This document shows positions 52,339-60,660 of a stretch of DNA of 64,000 bases, one piece after another. The notes below the pieces were generated by a model. That model searched no databases. It was not told the DNA's origin and worked only from the letters and a program-made list of their open reading frames with translations. The DNA is taken from assembly GCA_017347445.1 (NCBI GenBank), contig AP021856.1, positions 372,001-436,000 on the forward strand, given 5' to 3'. Made by a program: the position numbers and the translations under genes. The first letter of the stretch is position 1. Each line of letters starts with the position of its first letter. The DNA is from Candidatus Brocadia pituitae (GTDB lineage: Bacteria; Planctomycetota; Brocadiia; Brocadiales; Brocadiaceae).

Positions 52339-54525
52339 CCCACATTTTTTACTGGACAAAAGCCTCCTGATTGGTTAAGCTGTGGTGCGTGAAACAAAAT
52401 GCCGATAATTTTCCAGAAGAAAACCGAACAAACAGGTTGCCGGATCGAGCCGGGCATCAGGAACAGGCGTGTGAATCAGAAGAGTCCGGGATAGAGTGTC
52501 GTTTAGAAGAACTTGGTGAAATCGAGCTTGTCAGGGTATATAATTCAAGAGATGAGAAGTATCCCCATTGGAAGGCAATGATAGAGCGATACCATTATTT
52601 GGGACAGGGGACATTATACGGGAAACAGATGAGGTATTTAGTGAGGAGCGAGAAATATGGTTTGATAGGAGCGGTATCATTCAGTTCCCCGGCGTGGCGT
52701 TTGAGGGCGAGAGAGGAATGGATAGGGTGGAATGAAGAAAACCGGTTAAGATATTTAAACCGCATTGTCTGTAACAGTCGTTTTTTGATAGCGCCCTGGG
52801 TGAAAGTGAAGAACCTGGCATCCTGGGTATTGTCAAAGAGTGTGAGGCAGATGGAGAGGGATTGGGCGGAACAAAATGGTGTTGCACCGGTACTGGTGGA
52901 GACCTTTGTAGAGAAAGGAAGGTTTTTGGGTACCTGTTATCAGGCGGCAAATTTTCAGCATGTAGGAACGACGCAGGGACGAGGGAGACAGGATGCTGGG
53001 AATGAGTATAGGCTGCCAGTCAAAGACATCTATCTTTATCCGTTATATTCCGATGCAAGGAAGCGTTTGTGTGAAGGGCAGGCGAAGGAAGCCGTAGAAG
53101 TGAGGGGGCATTGCGACTGGGCGGAAGAAGAGTTTGGGAATGCGAATCTGGGGGACTTGCGGTTGACCATCAGGCTGAGAGAGATGGCCCGTGATTTTTA
53201 TGCGAACCCCCGGGCGAATATTCCGCAGGCATGCCAAAGCCGTGCAAGAACGAAAGCGGCATATCGATTTTTGGATAACAAGGCAAGTACCATGGAAACA
53301 ATCCTGAGTGCACATTATCAGTCAACTGTGAATCGAATCAAGGAAGAAGAGGTGGTGTTGGCGGTACAGGACACAACGAGTTTGAATTATAGTTTGCATC
53401 CGGCGACCGAGAATCTTGGACCGATTAGTTCAAGGGGAGAAGAGGTAATCGGGCTCATGGTGCATGATACGATGGCATTTAACCGGGAAGGGACGCCGCT
53501 GGGGCTGATGAATGTGCAGTGCTGGGCGAGGGACAAAGAGAACTATGGCAAGAAACATCAGCGCCATAAACTGCCCATAGAAGGGAAAGAGAGCAACAAA
53601 TGGCTGGTGAGTTTCAGCTCGGTGGCGGAAATCCAAAAGCAGTGTCCGAAAACCGTTATCGTCAGTGTCGGAGACAGAGAGGCGGATATTTATGAATTAT
53701 TTGAATTAGCCATGGAAGGCACAGGGAATCCGAAGTTGTTAGTTCGTGCGGAACATAATCGCAGTCTGTTCCATGAACAGGAGCGATTCTGGGGGTATAT
53801 AAACAGTCGTCCCGTGAGCGGGATTCAGCGGATCAGGATTCCCCGAAAGGGAAATCAGCCGTCACGGGAAGCGGAATTGGCAATCCGATATGGAGCGGTG
53901 GAATTGAAAGCTCCCTCAGGGAAACGAGCAAAAGGCCCTCTGAAGGTTTATGCAATACTGGCGGTGGAAGAAAATGCACCGGAATCAACAACCCCACTAA
54001 AATGGATGTTGTTAACGACAATCCCGGTGGATACGTTTGAAGAATCCGTGGAGAAGCTGGAATGGTATGCCAGGCGATGGGGTATAGAGGTTTACCATAA
54101 GACGTTAAAGAGTGGTTGTCAAATAGAACAAAGGCAACTGGGAAATGCCGATCGCATAGAAGCGTGTCTGGCAATCGATATGGTAGTGGCATGGAGGATC
54201 TATTATTTAACGAAACTTGGCAGGGAAGTACCGGATGTTCCCTGCACCGTATTTTTTGAAGAAGCAGAATGGAAGGCACTCCTTGCGTACAAAACCCAAA
54301 ATCCGACTCCACCTTCAAATCCACCGAGTTTAAGGGAAGCGGTTCGAATGGTGGCGAGTTTAGGTGGTTTTTTAGGCCGAAAAGGGGATGGTGAACCGGG
54401 AACAAAAACGCTTTGGCTTGGGATACAAAGACTTGATGATATGACCGCTATGTGGAAAGTTTTTGTTACAGAACTAACCCCCCATTCATTATCTCCACCA
54501 TGATTTGTCCAGTAAAAAATGTGGG
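52339..54525 (+). mobile_element. Complete IS with DUF4338-IS4-type transposase
   Basis: Perfect 22-bp inverted ends: CCCACATTTTTTACTGGACA (from 52339) and its exact complement (54504-54525). Total 2187 bp, one open frame. Flanking 9-bp sequences do not match, so no target duplication is visible. Confidence 0.88.
52371..54503 (+). CDS. Transposase: N-terminal DUF4338 (DruA-like) fused to IS4-family DDE domain
   Basis: 710 residues from TTG 52371 (GTG 52389 is also possible). Residues about 50-245 match DUF4338: [80 protein letters not shown]. Residues about 250-700 are an IS4/Tn5-like transposase: [47 protein letters not shown] (first Asp), [14 protein letters not shown] (second Asp), [19 protein letters not shown] (YREK-type Glu). 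The frame ends 22 bases before the IS end. Confidence 0.87.
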   Translation: MVKLWCVKQNADNFPEENRTNRLPDRAGHQEQACESEESGIECRLEELGEIELVRVYNSRDEKYPHWKAMIERYHYLGQGTLYGKQMRYLVRSEKYGLIGAVSFSSPAWRLRAREEWIGWNEENRLRYLNRIVCNSRFLIAPWVKVKNLASWVLSKSVRQMERDWAEQNGVAPVLVETFVEKGRFLGTCYQAANFQHVGTTQGRGRQDAGNEYRLPVKDIYLYPLYSDARKRLCEGQAKEAVEVRGHCDWAEEEFGNANLGDLRLTIRLREMARDFYANPRANIPQACQSRARTKAAYRFLDNKASTMETILSAHYQSTVNRIKEEEVVLAVQDTTSLNYSLHPATENLGPISSRGEEVIGLMVHDTMAFNREGTPLGLMNVQCWARDKENYGKKHQRHKLPIEGKESNKWLVSFSSVAEIQKQCPKTVIVSVGDREADIYELFELAMEGTGNPKLLVRAEHNRSLFHEQERFWGYINSRPVSGIQRIRIPRKGNQPSREAELAIRYGAVELKAPSGKRAKGPLKVYAILAVEENAPESTTPLKWMLLTTIPVDTFEESVEKLEWYARRWGIEVYHKTLKSGCQIEQRQLGNADRIEACLAIDMVVAWRIYYLTKLGREVPDVPCTVFFEEAEWKALLAYKTQNPTPPSNPPSLREAVRMVASLGGFLGRKGDGEPGTKTLWLGIQRLDDMTAMWKVFVTELTPHSLSPP

Positions 54526-54968
54526 TAAAGATAAGCCCGTAAACGGGGGGAAAGTCGCCGAAGGTCTAATTTGAGCCGGGATATCACAGGCGCATGCCGA
54601 AAATAATAGAGGTGTGCATTGCATGTGCAATCCGATGAACCAAATCCTTTTACCGGTACCGAGGCATCTTTCATCTTTCCGATTGCTCGACTCAGGAGGC
54701 ATTCCTTCTGTTTTCCACCGGCGTAGGTATGAACAGAGATTACTTGTCCATACTGTAACAAATAATCAATATGCCAGCGCATCTTCTTTTCTTGCCGTAA
54801 GTGCCTTTCAATCCTGCGTTCCAGGCTGTTTTGTGCACTTCCCACATAGACATAAAAACCTACCGGGAAATCAAAGGCACCCAGGCGTCCGATCTCGAGA
54901 GAAGATCTTTGAAGGAGTTGAACAACGAGGCTATATACCCCCCTCTTTGAATTGAGGGTTATTTCCAT
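54489..54968 (-). CDS. GIY-YIG nuclease-like protein (DUF123), C-terminus replaced by repeat and IS sequence
   Basis: 159 residues. Residues 1-130 match the DUF123 GIY-YIG family: [71 protein letters not shown]. From about residue 134 the protein is encoded by the family A repeat ([10 protein letters not shown]), and its last residues and stop come from the IS right end ([10 protein letters not shown]). The core looks complete, so activity is possible. No partner gene is adjacent. Confidence 0.75.
   Translation of the reverse strand: MEITLNSKRGVYSLVVQLLQRSSLEIGRLGAFDFPVGFYVYVGSAQNSLERRIERHLRQEKKMRWHIDYLLQYGQVISVHTYAGGKQKECLLSRAIGKMKDASVPVKGFGSSDCTCNAHLYYFRHAPVISRLKLDLRRLSPRLRAYLYPHFLLDKSWWR
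54537..54572. repeat. Composite repeat with family A copy 4
   Basis: CCCGTAAACGGGGGG followed by AAGTCGCCGAAGGTCTAATT (54552-54572), adjoining the right end of the IS. Confidence 0.55.
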
Positions 54969-55436
54969 GAAACGTACTCATCACGTGATGTTTTCAATAT
55001 CTCGTACTCTTTAATAATGGGTGAAGCATATGAATCCTTGAACGTCATTTGACGTATCCTGAGTGCATCAAATATTTCTCCCTTCCTATGCAGTTCAGAA
55101 AGTCAGTATAAAGAAATCTCTTACAAATGAAAAGTGTATATTTCCAACAACTCAAATAAAAGGTACAATTTAGTCTTTTGAAAATTTCAAATACTTGCGA
55201 TATTTGTTGAACAAAATGGGGTCGGGGCATTTGCTATAATTGTCATGAACGCATTTATATCAAAACGGGTGAATGCTCCCTCCCTACTTTTTCAAAAAGC
55301 TACAGTGTTGTAATAAAAACCAAAAATGGTTTAACAATCATGAAGTAACCCAGGCAAATATACTTGACAATAATAATATCCTATGCTACGATTTCGATGA
55401 ATGAGTATGTTATAATTTCTTATGAGGTATTGTGTT
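54969..55436. other. Intergenic region with dispersed repeat
   Basis: 468 bases upstream of the gcvH-like gene. The family C repeat (55173-55310) fills the middle; the rest is A/T-rich with no gene. TTGACA at 55363-55368 with TATGCT 18 bases later is a possible promoter for the downstream operon. Confidence 0.45.
55173..55310. repeat. Dispersed repeat, family C, copy 2
   Basis: GGGGCATTTGCTATAATTGT, then ACGCAT, AAAACGGGTGAATGC and TCCCTACTTTTTC match 43712-43795 in order. CTTTTGAAAATTTC upstream and TTTTTCAAAAAGCTA downstream extend the similarity; the latter also occurs near 51608. Confidence 0.6.
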
Positions 55437-55880
55437 ATGATTCCAGAACATTTAAAATACACACCAACCCATGAATGGTTCTTTTGGGATAATAAGGCGA
55501 TCACCATCGGTCTCTCAAAATTTATTGTAGATGAACTCGATGACCTTTTGTTCCTTGATCTTCCGAAGGTAGGAGAGGAAATTCTTTCTGGTATCTCCTT
55601 CGGGGAAGTAGAGGCATTGGACCGGTTGATTGATATCACATCGCCTATGGCCGGCGAGATTATAGCGGTAAACGAACGTCTTTATGAAAATCTGAATATC
55701 TTAAGTAACGACCCATACCATCACGGTTGGTTAATAAAGTTTGTAACCAGCGAAACGCATCTCCTGAATGATTTATTGGATGCCAGAGAATACAGAGCGC
55801 ATCTGAGTAAATTGCAACCATCTGCTCCACGACAACGGAAACGATACGCCAAGAGCGTAAAAGGAAAGCGGCGGAAGTAG
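55437..55880 (+). CDS. GcvH-like protein lacking the lipoyl-attachment lysine
   Basis: About 147 residues from ATG 55437 (GAGG about 9 bases upstream; an in-frame ATG at 55422 has none). It has the H-protein fold: KYTPTHEWFFWDNKAITIGL, DLLFLDLPKVGEEI, PMAGEIIAVNERL, DPYHHGWLIKF. The lipoylation motif ESVKA is EALDR, with Asp at the lysine position and no nearby lysine, so it cannot carry lipoate in the usual way. A basic tail (RQRKRYAKSVKGKRRK) follows. It leads the operon with the DUF1611 gene 6 bases downstream. Confidence 0.8.
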   Translation: MIPEHLKYTPTHEWFFWDNKAITIGLSKFIVDELDDLLFLDLPKVGEEILSGISFGEVEALDRLIDITSPMAGEIIAVNERLYENLNILSNDPYHHGWLIKFVTSETHLLNDLLDAREYRAHLSKLQPSAPRQRKRYAKSVKGKRRK

Positions 55881-55886
55881 TTTTTT

Positions 55887-56933
55887 ATGAATTTCAGACA
55901 GAACCGCAGGCTGGTTATCTTAACTGAAGGAAGACTCGATCTCTTTAGTGCAAAAACCGCCGTTAGTCTCATTCGTTACTGCAAAGAGGACGTGGTTGCT
56001 CTCATTGACCGTGTTAACGCGGGAAAAGATACCGAATCGATTATTGGCATTGGGAAGGGAATCCCGATTCTGAGTACGGTCGAAGACTCTCTATGTCTTC
56101 ACCCCAATGCCCTTCTTATAGGTATTGCACCGCCTGGCGGCATGCTGCCAGACGAATGGCGAAAACATATTATTGATGCACTAAAAAACGGACTCCATAT
56201 CATTAGTGGACTCCACTGCCATTTAAGCGATGACCAGGAATTTCTCCGGCTGGCAAACGAGCGTCACGTGAAAATTTGGGATGTCCGTAAATTTTCCGAA
56301 GATATTCCTTTGGGCACGGGAAAAGCAAGAAATACCAGAGCGTTGCGTATTCTTACCGTAGGCTCTGATTGTAATATAGGAAAAATGGTTACTTCGATTG
56401 AAATTGCTCGTGCCGCCAGGATGAGGGGTATTCATGCGTGCTTTGTTGCTACAGGACAAACGGGGATCATGATCGATGGCAGTGGAATAGCCGTGGACCA
56501 TGTTGTTTCTGACTTTATCTCGGGGGCAGCGGAAAAACTGGTGCTTGACCGCGCCCAGCATCAACTCTTAAGCATTGAAGGACAAGGTGCGATTGTCCAT
56601 CCGGCGTATTCCGGTGTCACCATTGGGCTGTTGCATGGCTCTGCTCCTCAGGGACTTATCTTGTGCCATCAACCGGGACGAAAGACACTCCGTCATTTCA
56701 GCGATTTTCCCGTTTTGCCTCTTTCGTATCTGATTGATCTGTATGAAAAATTGGCACAGCCCGTTTTCCCGTGCAAAGTGCTTGGCATTTCACTCAATTG
56801 TTTTGGTATGACGGACTACGATGCCTTGCAAGAGATTCAAAGGATAGAGCAGGAAACAAAACTTCCTGCCACCGACCCTGTTAAATTTGGCGTCAACAAA
56901 TTTATGAACAGCATCCAGCCCCTCTTACCATGA
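55887..56933 (+). CDS. DUF1611 protein, DgcN-like (putative D-glutamate N-acetyltransferase)
   Basis: 348 residues: an N-terminal Rossmann-like part (LVILTEGRLDLFSAKTAVSL, IGIAPPGGMLPDEWRKHI), then a P-loop-like segment VGSDCNIGKMVTSIEIARAA, FVATGQTGIMIDGSGI and GQGAIVHPAYSGVTIGLLHG. DUF1611 proteins next to enolase-superfamily epimerases include DgcN, described as N-acetylating D-glutamate. Here the epimerase start overlaps by 4 bases, supporting that pairing. The substrate is inferred. Confidence 0.72.
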   Translation: MNFRQNRRLVILTEGRLDLFSAKTAVSLIRYCKEDVVALIDRVNAGKDTESIIGIGKGIPILSTVEDSLCLHPNALLIGIAPPGGMLPDEWRKHIIDALKNGLHIISGLHCHLSDDQEFLRLANERHVKIWDVRKFSEDIPLGTGKARNTRALRILTVGSDCNIGKMVTSIEIARAARMRGIHACFVATGQTGIMIDGSGIAVDHVVSDFISGAAEKLVLDRAQHQLLSIEGQGAIVHPAYSGVTIGLLHGSAPQGLILCHQPGRKTLRHFSDFPVLPLSYLIDLYEKLAQPVFPCKVLGISLNCFGMTDYDALQEIQRIEQETKLPATDPVKFGVNKFMNSIQPLLP

Positions 56934-57976
56934 ATCTCTTCTTTCATCCTCTCGATTTGAAACTGAAGCACACCTTCCAGATTGCCAGAGGAAGCTGTGA
57001 TATTAAAAATAATGTCGTAGTTTTGTTAAAAGATGCCGATGGAATTATTGGTTATGGAGAAGCCGCACCAAACAGTTTTTTTGGAGAGGATGCACAGAGT
57101 GTTGCCCGCGTACTCAATCAATCGATAGATCTTTTAAAAAATGCCGATCCCTTTCACCTGGAAGATATTACCCGCCTCCTCAAAAACAGATTTCCCGGAG
57201 ATACAGCTGCCCGCGCGGCAATTGATATTGCCCTCTACGACATGATTGGGAAAAAACTCAGGATTCCCCTGTACCAGTTGCTGGGATTAGCACGGCCTAC
57301 CGCAAAAATAACATCGTATACCATAGGAATCGATACTATGGAAAAGATGTGCGCAAAGGCTCACGAGGTAAAAGATTTTCCTATTCTTAAGATCAAGGCA
57401 GGTTTTAAGGAAGATGTTGAGGTGCTAAAAGAGTTGCGCAAAATTACCGGGGCTGTCTTTCGCGTTGATGTGAATACTGGCTGGACACTTCCGGAAGCAA
57501 TAGAAAAGCTGAACTTAATGGAGAACCTGGGTGTTGAGTTTGTGGAACAGCCATTTCCTGCTGGCAGTATTGAGATGTTGCAAAAACTCAGACGCCATGT
57601 GAAAGTCCCCGTCTTTGTTGACGAAGAGGTTAAAGACACAAGCGATATCATTGCAGTATCTCACGTCGTGGATGGGATTAATATCAAGCTTATGAAGTGT
57701 GGGGGGATTCGTGAGGCCATTCGGATGATTCACCTGGCCCGTGCCCATGGTCTCAAAATAATGGTCGGATGTAATATCGAAAGCTCGTTATCAATAACCG
57801 CGGCTGCCCATGTAACGCCATTGGTTGACTATATTGATCTCGATGGGCATATCCTTATCTCCAACGATCCATACACGGGAGTAACGGTCGATAAGGGAAG
57901 ATTGACATTACCAGCGGGTAACGGATTAGGAGTGACGTCACGCAGTGGTGAGACCTTATCGTCTTTGCAAGGGTAA
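56930..57976 (+). CDS. Enolase-superfamily epimerase (dipeptide epimerase / DgcA-like)
   Basis: 348 residues of the muconate-lactonising subgroup: GYGEAAPNSFFGEDAQSV (N-terminal cap), TSYTIGID, the catalytic Lys-x-Lys FPILKIKAG, metal ligands FRVDVNTGW, VEFVEQPF and VFVDEEV, and the opposite Lys in INIKLMKCGG. It racemises or epimerises an acyl amino acid or dipeptide (Ala-Glu epimerase family, or N-acetylglutamate as in DgcA). It is coupled to the DUF1611 gene and followed 55 bases later by a deacylase. Confidence 0.85.
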   Translation: MNLFFHPLDLKLKHTFQIARGSCDIKNNVVVLLKDADGIIGYGEAAPNSFFGEDAQSVARVLNQSIDLLKNADPFHLEDITRLLKNRFPGDTAARAAIDIALYDMIGKKLRIPLYQLLGLARPTAKITSYTIGIDTMEKMCAKAHEVKDFPILKIKAGFKEDVEVLKELRKITGAVFRVDVNTGWTLPEAIEKLNLMENLGVEFVEQPFPAGSIEMLQKLRRHVKVPVFVDEEVKDTSDIIAVSHVVDGINIKLMKCGGIREAIRMIHLARAHGLKIMVGCNIESSLSITAAAHVTPLVDYIDLDGHILISNDPYTGVTVDKGRLTLPAGNGLGVTSRSGETLSSLQG

Positions 57977-58031
57977 TACGGACAAACCGTTTGCCCGTAG
58001 TTAGAAAATTAGCGTTCTGGAAAGAGGGGTT

Positions 58032-59213
58032 ATGACAGAGAAAACACTTACCCGGGAAATACTGGATCATGCCAGAGGAATTCATGATTATGTTGTCAGG
58101 ATGCGGCGGGACTTTCACAAGCACCCTGAGACGGGTTTTGGCGAAATCCGCACCGCCGGTGTTATCGCTGAGGAATTGAAACGACTGGGATTTCAGGTAC
58201 AAACAGAGATCGCTAAAACAGGAGTTCTTGGCACTCTTCAGGTCGATGGGGCATCAAGTACCGTTGCCTTCAGGGCTGATATGGATGCCTTGCCGATAAC
58301 GGAGGAAAACGATCTCGAATTCAAATCCCAAAATGAAGGGGTATCCCATGCCTGCGGACACGATGCAAACATGGCAATGCTTCTGGGCGCAGCCAAACTC
58401 ATGGCACAGTTGAAGGACAAACTGAAACGACACGTGAAATTCATCTTTCAGCCTTGTGAAGAACAGCACCCGGGCGGAGCGAAACTCATGGTTGAGCAGG
58501 GAATCCTCAAGGATGTGAACGAAATTTATGGAGTGCATATCGACCCGAATATCCCATCCGGCACCTTTGGTTTGCGGGCAGGAGCAACGATGGCAGCCAC
58601 AGACCGCATAGTCATTACCATTATAGGGAAGGGCGGGCATGCCTCTACCCCGCACTTGTGTGTGGATCCGATTGTTACTGCAGCCGAGGTAATATTGGCA
58701 ATTCAGACTATTGTGTCACGCAAGGTGAATCCCCTGTCCCCCTGCGTCGTTTCTTTATGCCAAATCTCGGGCGGAACAACCTTCAACGTTATTCCGGACA
58801 AGGTCAGGATTATCGGCACGGTAAGAACCCTTGCCAAGGAGTTGAGATACAAGATGCCGATCCTGATAGAAGAGGCTATTCGGGGGAGTACTTCACGCAA
58901 CAATGCCACGTACCAATTTGAATATCTCAAGGGTCATCCGCCGCTGAATAACCCTCAGCAACAAGTGGATTTCATACAGAGTAAAATTATTGAACTCTTT
59001 GGCAATAAATCGGTGGAGCACATAGATCCAAAAATGGGCGGAGAGGATTTTTCCTATTACCTGGAAAAAATAAAAGGGGCATATATGTTTTTAGGATCAG
59101 GAAATATTGAAAAGGGCGCAAGCCAACCTTTACACAGCTCACGGTTTTTCTTAGATGAAGACGTGCTTTACATGGGGCCTGCCCTGTTCGCTTCCATCGC
59201 CTGTAGCCCATAA
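58032..59213 (+). CDS. M20-family amidohydrolase (N-acyl-amino-acid deacylase)
   Basis: 393 residues, M20D type: RRDFHKHPETGFGEIRTAGV, VAFRADMDALPITEE (metal Asp), VSHACGHDANMAMLLGAAKL (metal His-x-Asp), FQPCEEQHPGGAKLM (catalytic Glu), and GKGGHASTPHLCVDPI (dimerisation domain). Enzymes of this group remove acyl groups from N-acyl amino acids. Behind the epimerase it would release the free L-amino acid. A strong terminator lies 73 bases after the stop. Confidence 0.88.
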   Translation: MTEKTLTREILDHARGIHDYVVRMRRDFHKHPETGFGEIRTAGVIAEELKRLGFQVQTEIAKTGVLGTLQVDGASSTVAFRADMDALPITEENDLEFKSQNEGVSHACGHDANMAMLLGAAKLMAQLKDKLKRHVKFIFQPCEEQHPGGAKLMVEQGILKDVNEIYGVHIDPNIPSGTFGLRAGATMAATDRIVITIIGKGGHASTPHLCVDPIVTAAEVILAIQTIVSRKVNPLSPCVVSLCQISGGTTFNVIPDKVRIIGTVRTLAKELRYKMPILIEEAIRGSTSRNNATYQFEYLKGHPPLNNPQQQVDFIQSKIIELFGNKSVEHIDPKMGGEDFSYYLEKIKGAYMFLGSGNIEKGASQPLHSSRFFLDEDVLYMGPALFASIACSP

Positions 59214-59285
59214 AATTCCTGAACAGGCCTCCCTGAAGAGGTAAATTTTCGTAAATTTCGAGGGATACTTCTTTACCAGTAAAAC

Positions 59286-59321
59286 AAAAAAGGCATGTTT
59301 TTTACAAAACATGCCTTTTTG
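59286..59321. terminator. Bidirectional rho-independent terminator
   Basis: AAAAGGCATGTTTT and AAAACATGCCTTTT pair perfectly around a 4-base loop, with A-run and T-run on either side. It serves the deacylase gene (plus) and the Cys/His-repeat lipoprotein gene (minus). Confidence 0.9.
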
Positions 59322-59355
59322 TAAGTGATCTTTGAACAAATACTATATTACATGA

Positions 59356-60618
59356 TTACTTCACCGACTGATCATGTTGGTGATCTTTTGGCACCTCTTT
59401 TTCGCAATCAAAGCAGAAATACGTCTTGCCGCATTCATGTCCTGCTCCGCTCTCTGCCTTGCAGGTAGGACAAAAAGTCGTGACACCACAAATATGCTCG
59501 TCTCCTACTTCTTTTTCGCAATCATAGCAGAAGTACGTGACATCACAGATATGACCAGAACCAACTTCTTCTTCACATGTTGAACAAAAAGTGGTTACTC
59601 CGCAGACATGCCCATCTCCGACCTCTTTTTTGCAATCCTTGCAAAAGAATGTTAAATCGCAGATGTGGCCGCTGCCGACTTCTTCTTTGCATTGTGGACA
59701 ATAGCTGGTAAGACCGCAGATATGCCCTTCTCCACTCTCCTTACCGCACGTGGCGCATTTATTTGGTGTCTCCGCCATAGATTCCTTTTTTGCCTCAGGC
59801 ATCGCTTCCGCCTTTTCCTCCTGGGATGTTACCGGTGGTATTACGGGTACTTCCGGCACTGCAGGAGCTTCTGGTGCTTTTGGTGCCTCAGGTATTGCCG
59901 GGACTTCTGGCATCTCAGGTGCTTTTGGCGCTTCCGGTATTGCTGGCACTTCTGGTATAGCTGGCGCCTCAGGTACTTCCGGCACTGATGGAGCATCTGG
60001 TACCTCTGGAATTGAAGGGGCCTCAGGAGCTTCCGGGGCTTCTGGCATCTCAGGAGCTTCCGGTATTGCAGGAGCTTCTGGTGCCTCAGGTATTGCCGGG
60101 ACTTCTGGCATCTCAGGTGCTTTTGGCGCTTCTGGTATTGCAGGAGCTTCTGGTACTGCAGGCACCTCAGGTACTTCCGGCACTGATGGAGCTTCAGGTG
60201 CCTCTGGAATTGAAGGGGCCTCAGGTACTTCCGGGACTTCTGGCATCTCTGGTGCTTCCGGCACAGCAGGAGCTTCTGGTATTGCTGGCGCTTCTGGTAC
60301 TGCAGGGGTCTCAGGCGCTTCCGGGACTTCTGGTGCTACCGGAGCTTCTGGCATTGCAGGGGCCTCTGGCACCTCAGGAATCACTGGTGCGGCCGGCTGA
60401 ACTGTCTGTGGGGTTTCCGGTAAAGTTGTTTTCGTTTCGGGAGCAACCGTTTCTACCGGTGTAGGAATGGGTATTCCGCGCGGCCTTGCTTCCTCTTGCA
60501 TCGGCGCTGCTTTTACTTCAGGCGCCCTCGTTTCCTTGACTTGTGTCTGTGTGGTAACACAAGAACTTAAAAAGATTGTAAGACTTACTAACCCTAACCC
60601 CCAATACCCCTTTCCCAT
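59356..60618 (-). CDS. Lipoprotein with Pro-Glu-Ala-Pro repeats and seven C2HC-type modules
   Basis: 420 residues. The signal ends in lipobox LSSC (Cys near 20). Residues about 35-270 are low-complexity PEAP/PEVP/PEMP/AIPEAP repeats, likely an extended rod. Residues 288-420 are seven tandem 19-residue units of pattern C-x2-C-x2-E-x4-H-x-C-x2-T-x-F (for example CPQCKEEVGSGHICDLTFF); the seventh has His for the last Cys. Each unit offers three Cys and one His, so metal binding is likely. GGAG lies upstream of the ATG. No known family was recognised. Confidence 0.75.
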   Translation of the reverse strand: MGKGYWGLGLVSLTIFLSSCVTTQTQVKETRAPEVKAAPMQEEARPRGIPIPTPVETVAPETKTTLPETPQTVQPAAPVIPEVPEAPAMPEAPVAPEVPEAPETPAVPEAPAIPEAPAVPEAPEMPEVPEVPEAPSIPEAPEAPSVPEVPEVPAVPEAPAIPEAPKAPEMPEVPAIPEAPEAPAIPEAPEMPEAPEAPEAPSIPEVPDAPSVPEVPEAPAIPEVPAIPEAPKAPEMPEVPAIPEAPKAPEAPAVPEVPVIPPVTSQEEKAEAMPEAKKESMAETPNKCATCGKESGEGHICGLTSYCPQCKEEVGSGHICDLTFFCKDCKKEVGDGHVCGVTTFCSTCEEEVGSGHICDVTYFCYDCEKEVGDEHICGVTTFCPTCKAESGAGHECGKTYFCFDCEKEVPKDHQHDQSVK

Positions 60619-60660
60619 AATCTCTCTCCTTAATCCCTAAATGTACAAAAATTATTACGA

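Noticed and set aside
59750-60464. Long plus-strand open frames with Gly-Ala-Ser or Leu-Pro-Glu repeats
   Set aside because: They are mirror readings of the PEAP repeat in the minus-strand lipoprotein gene.
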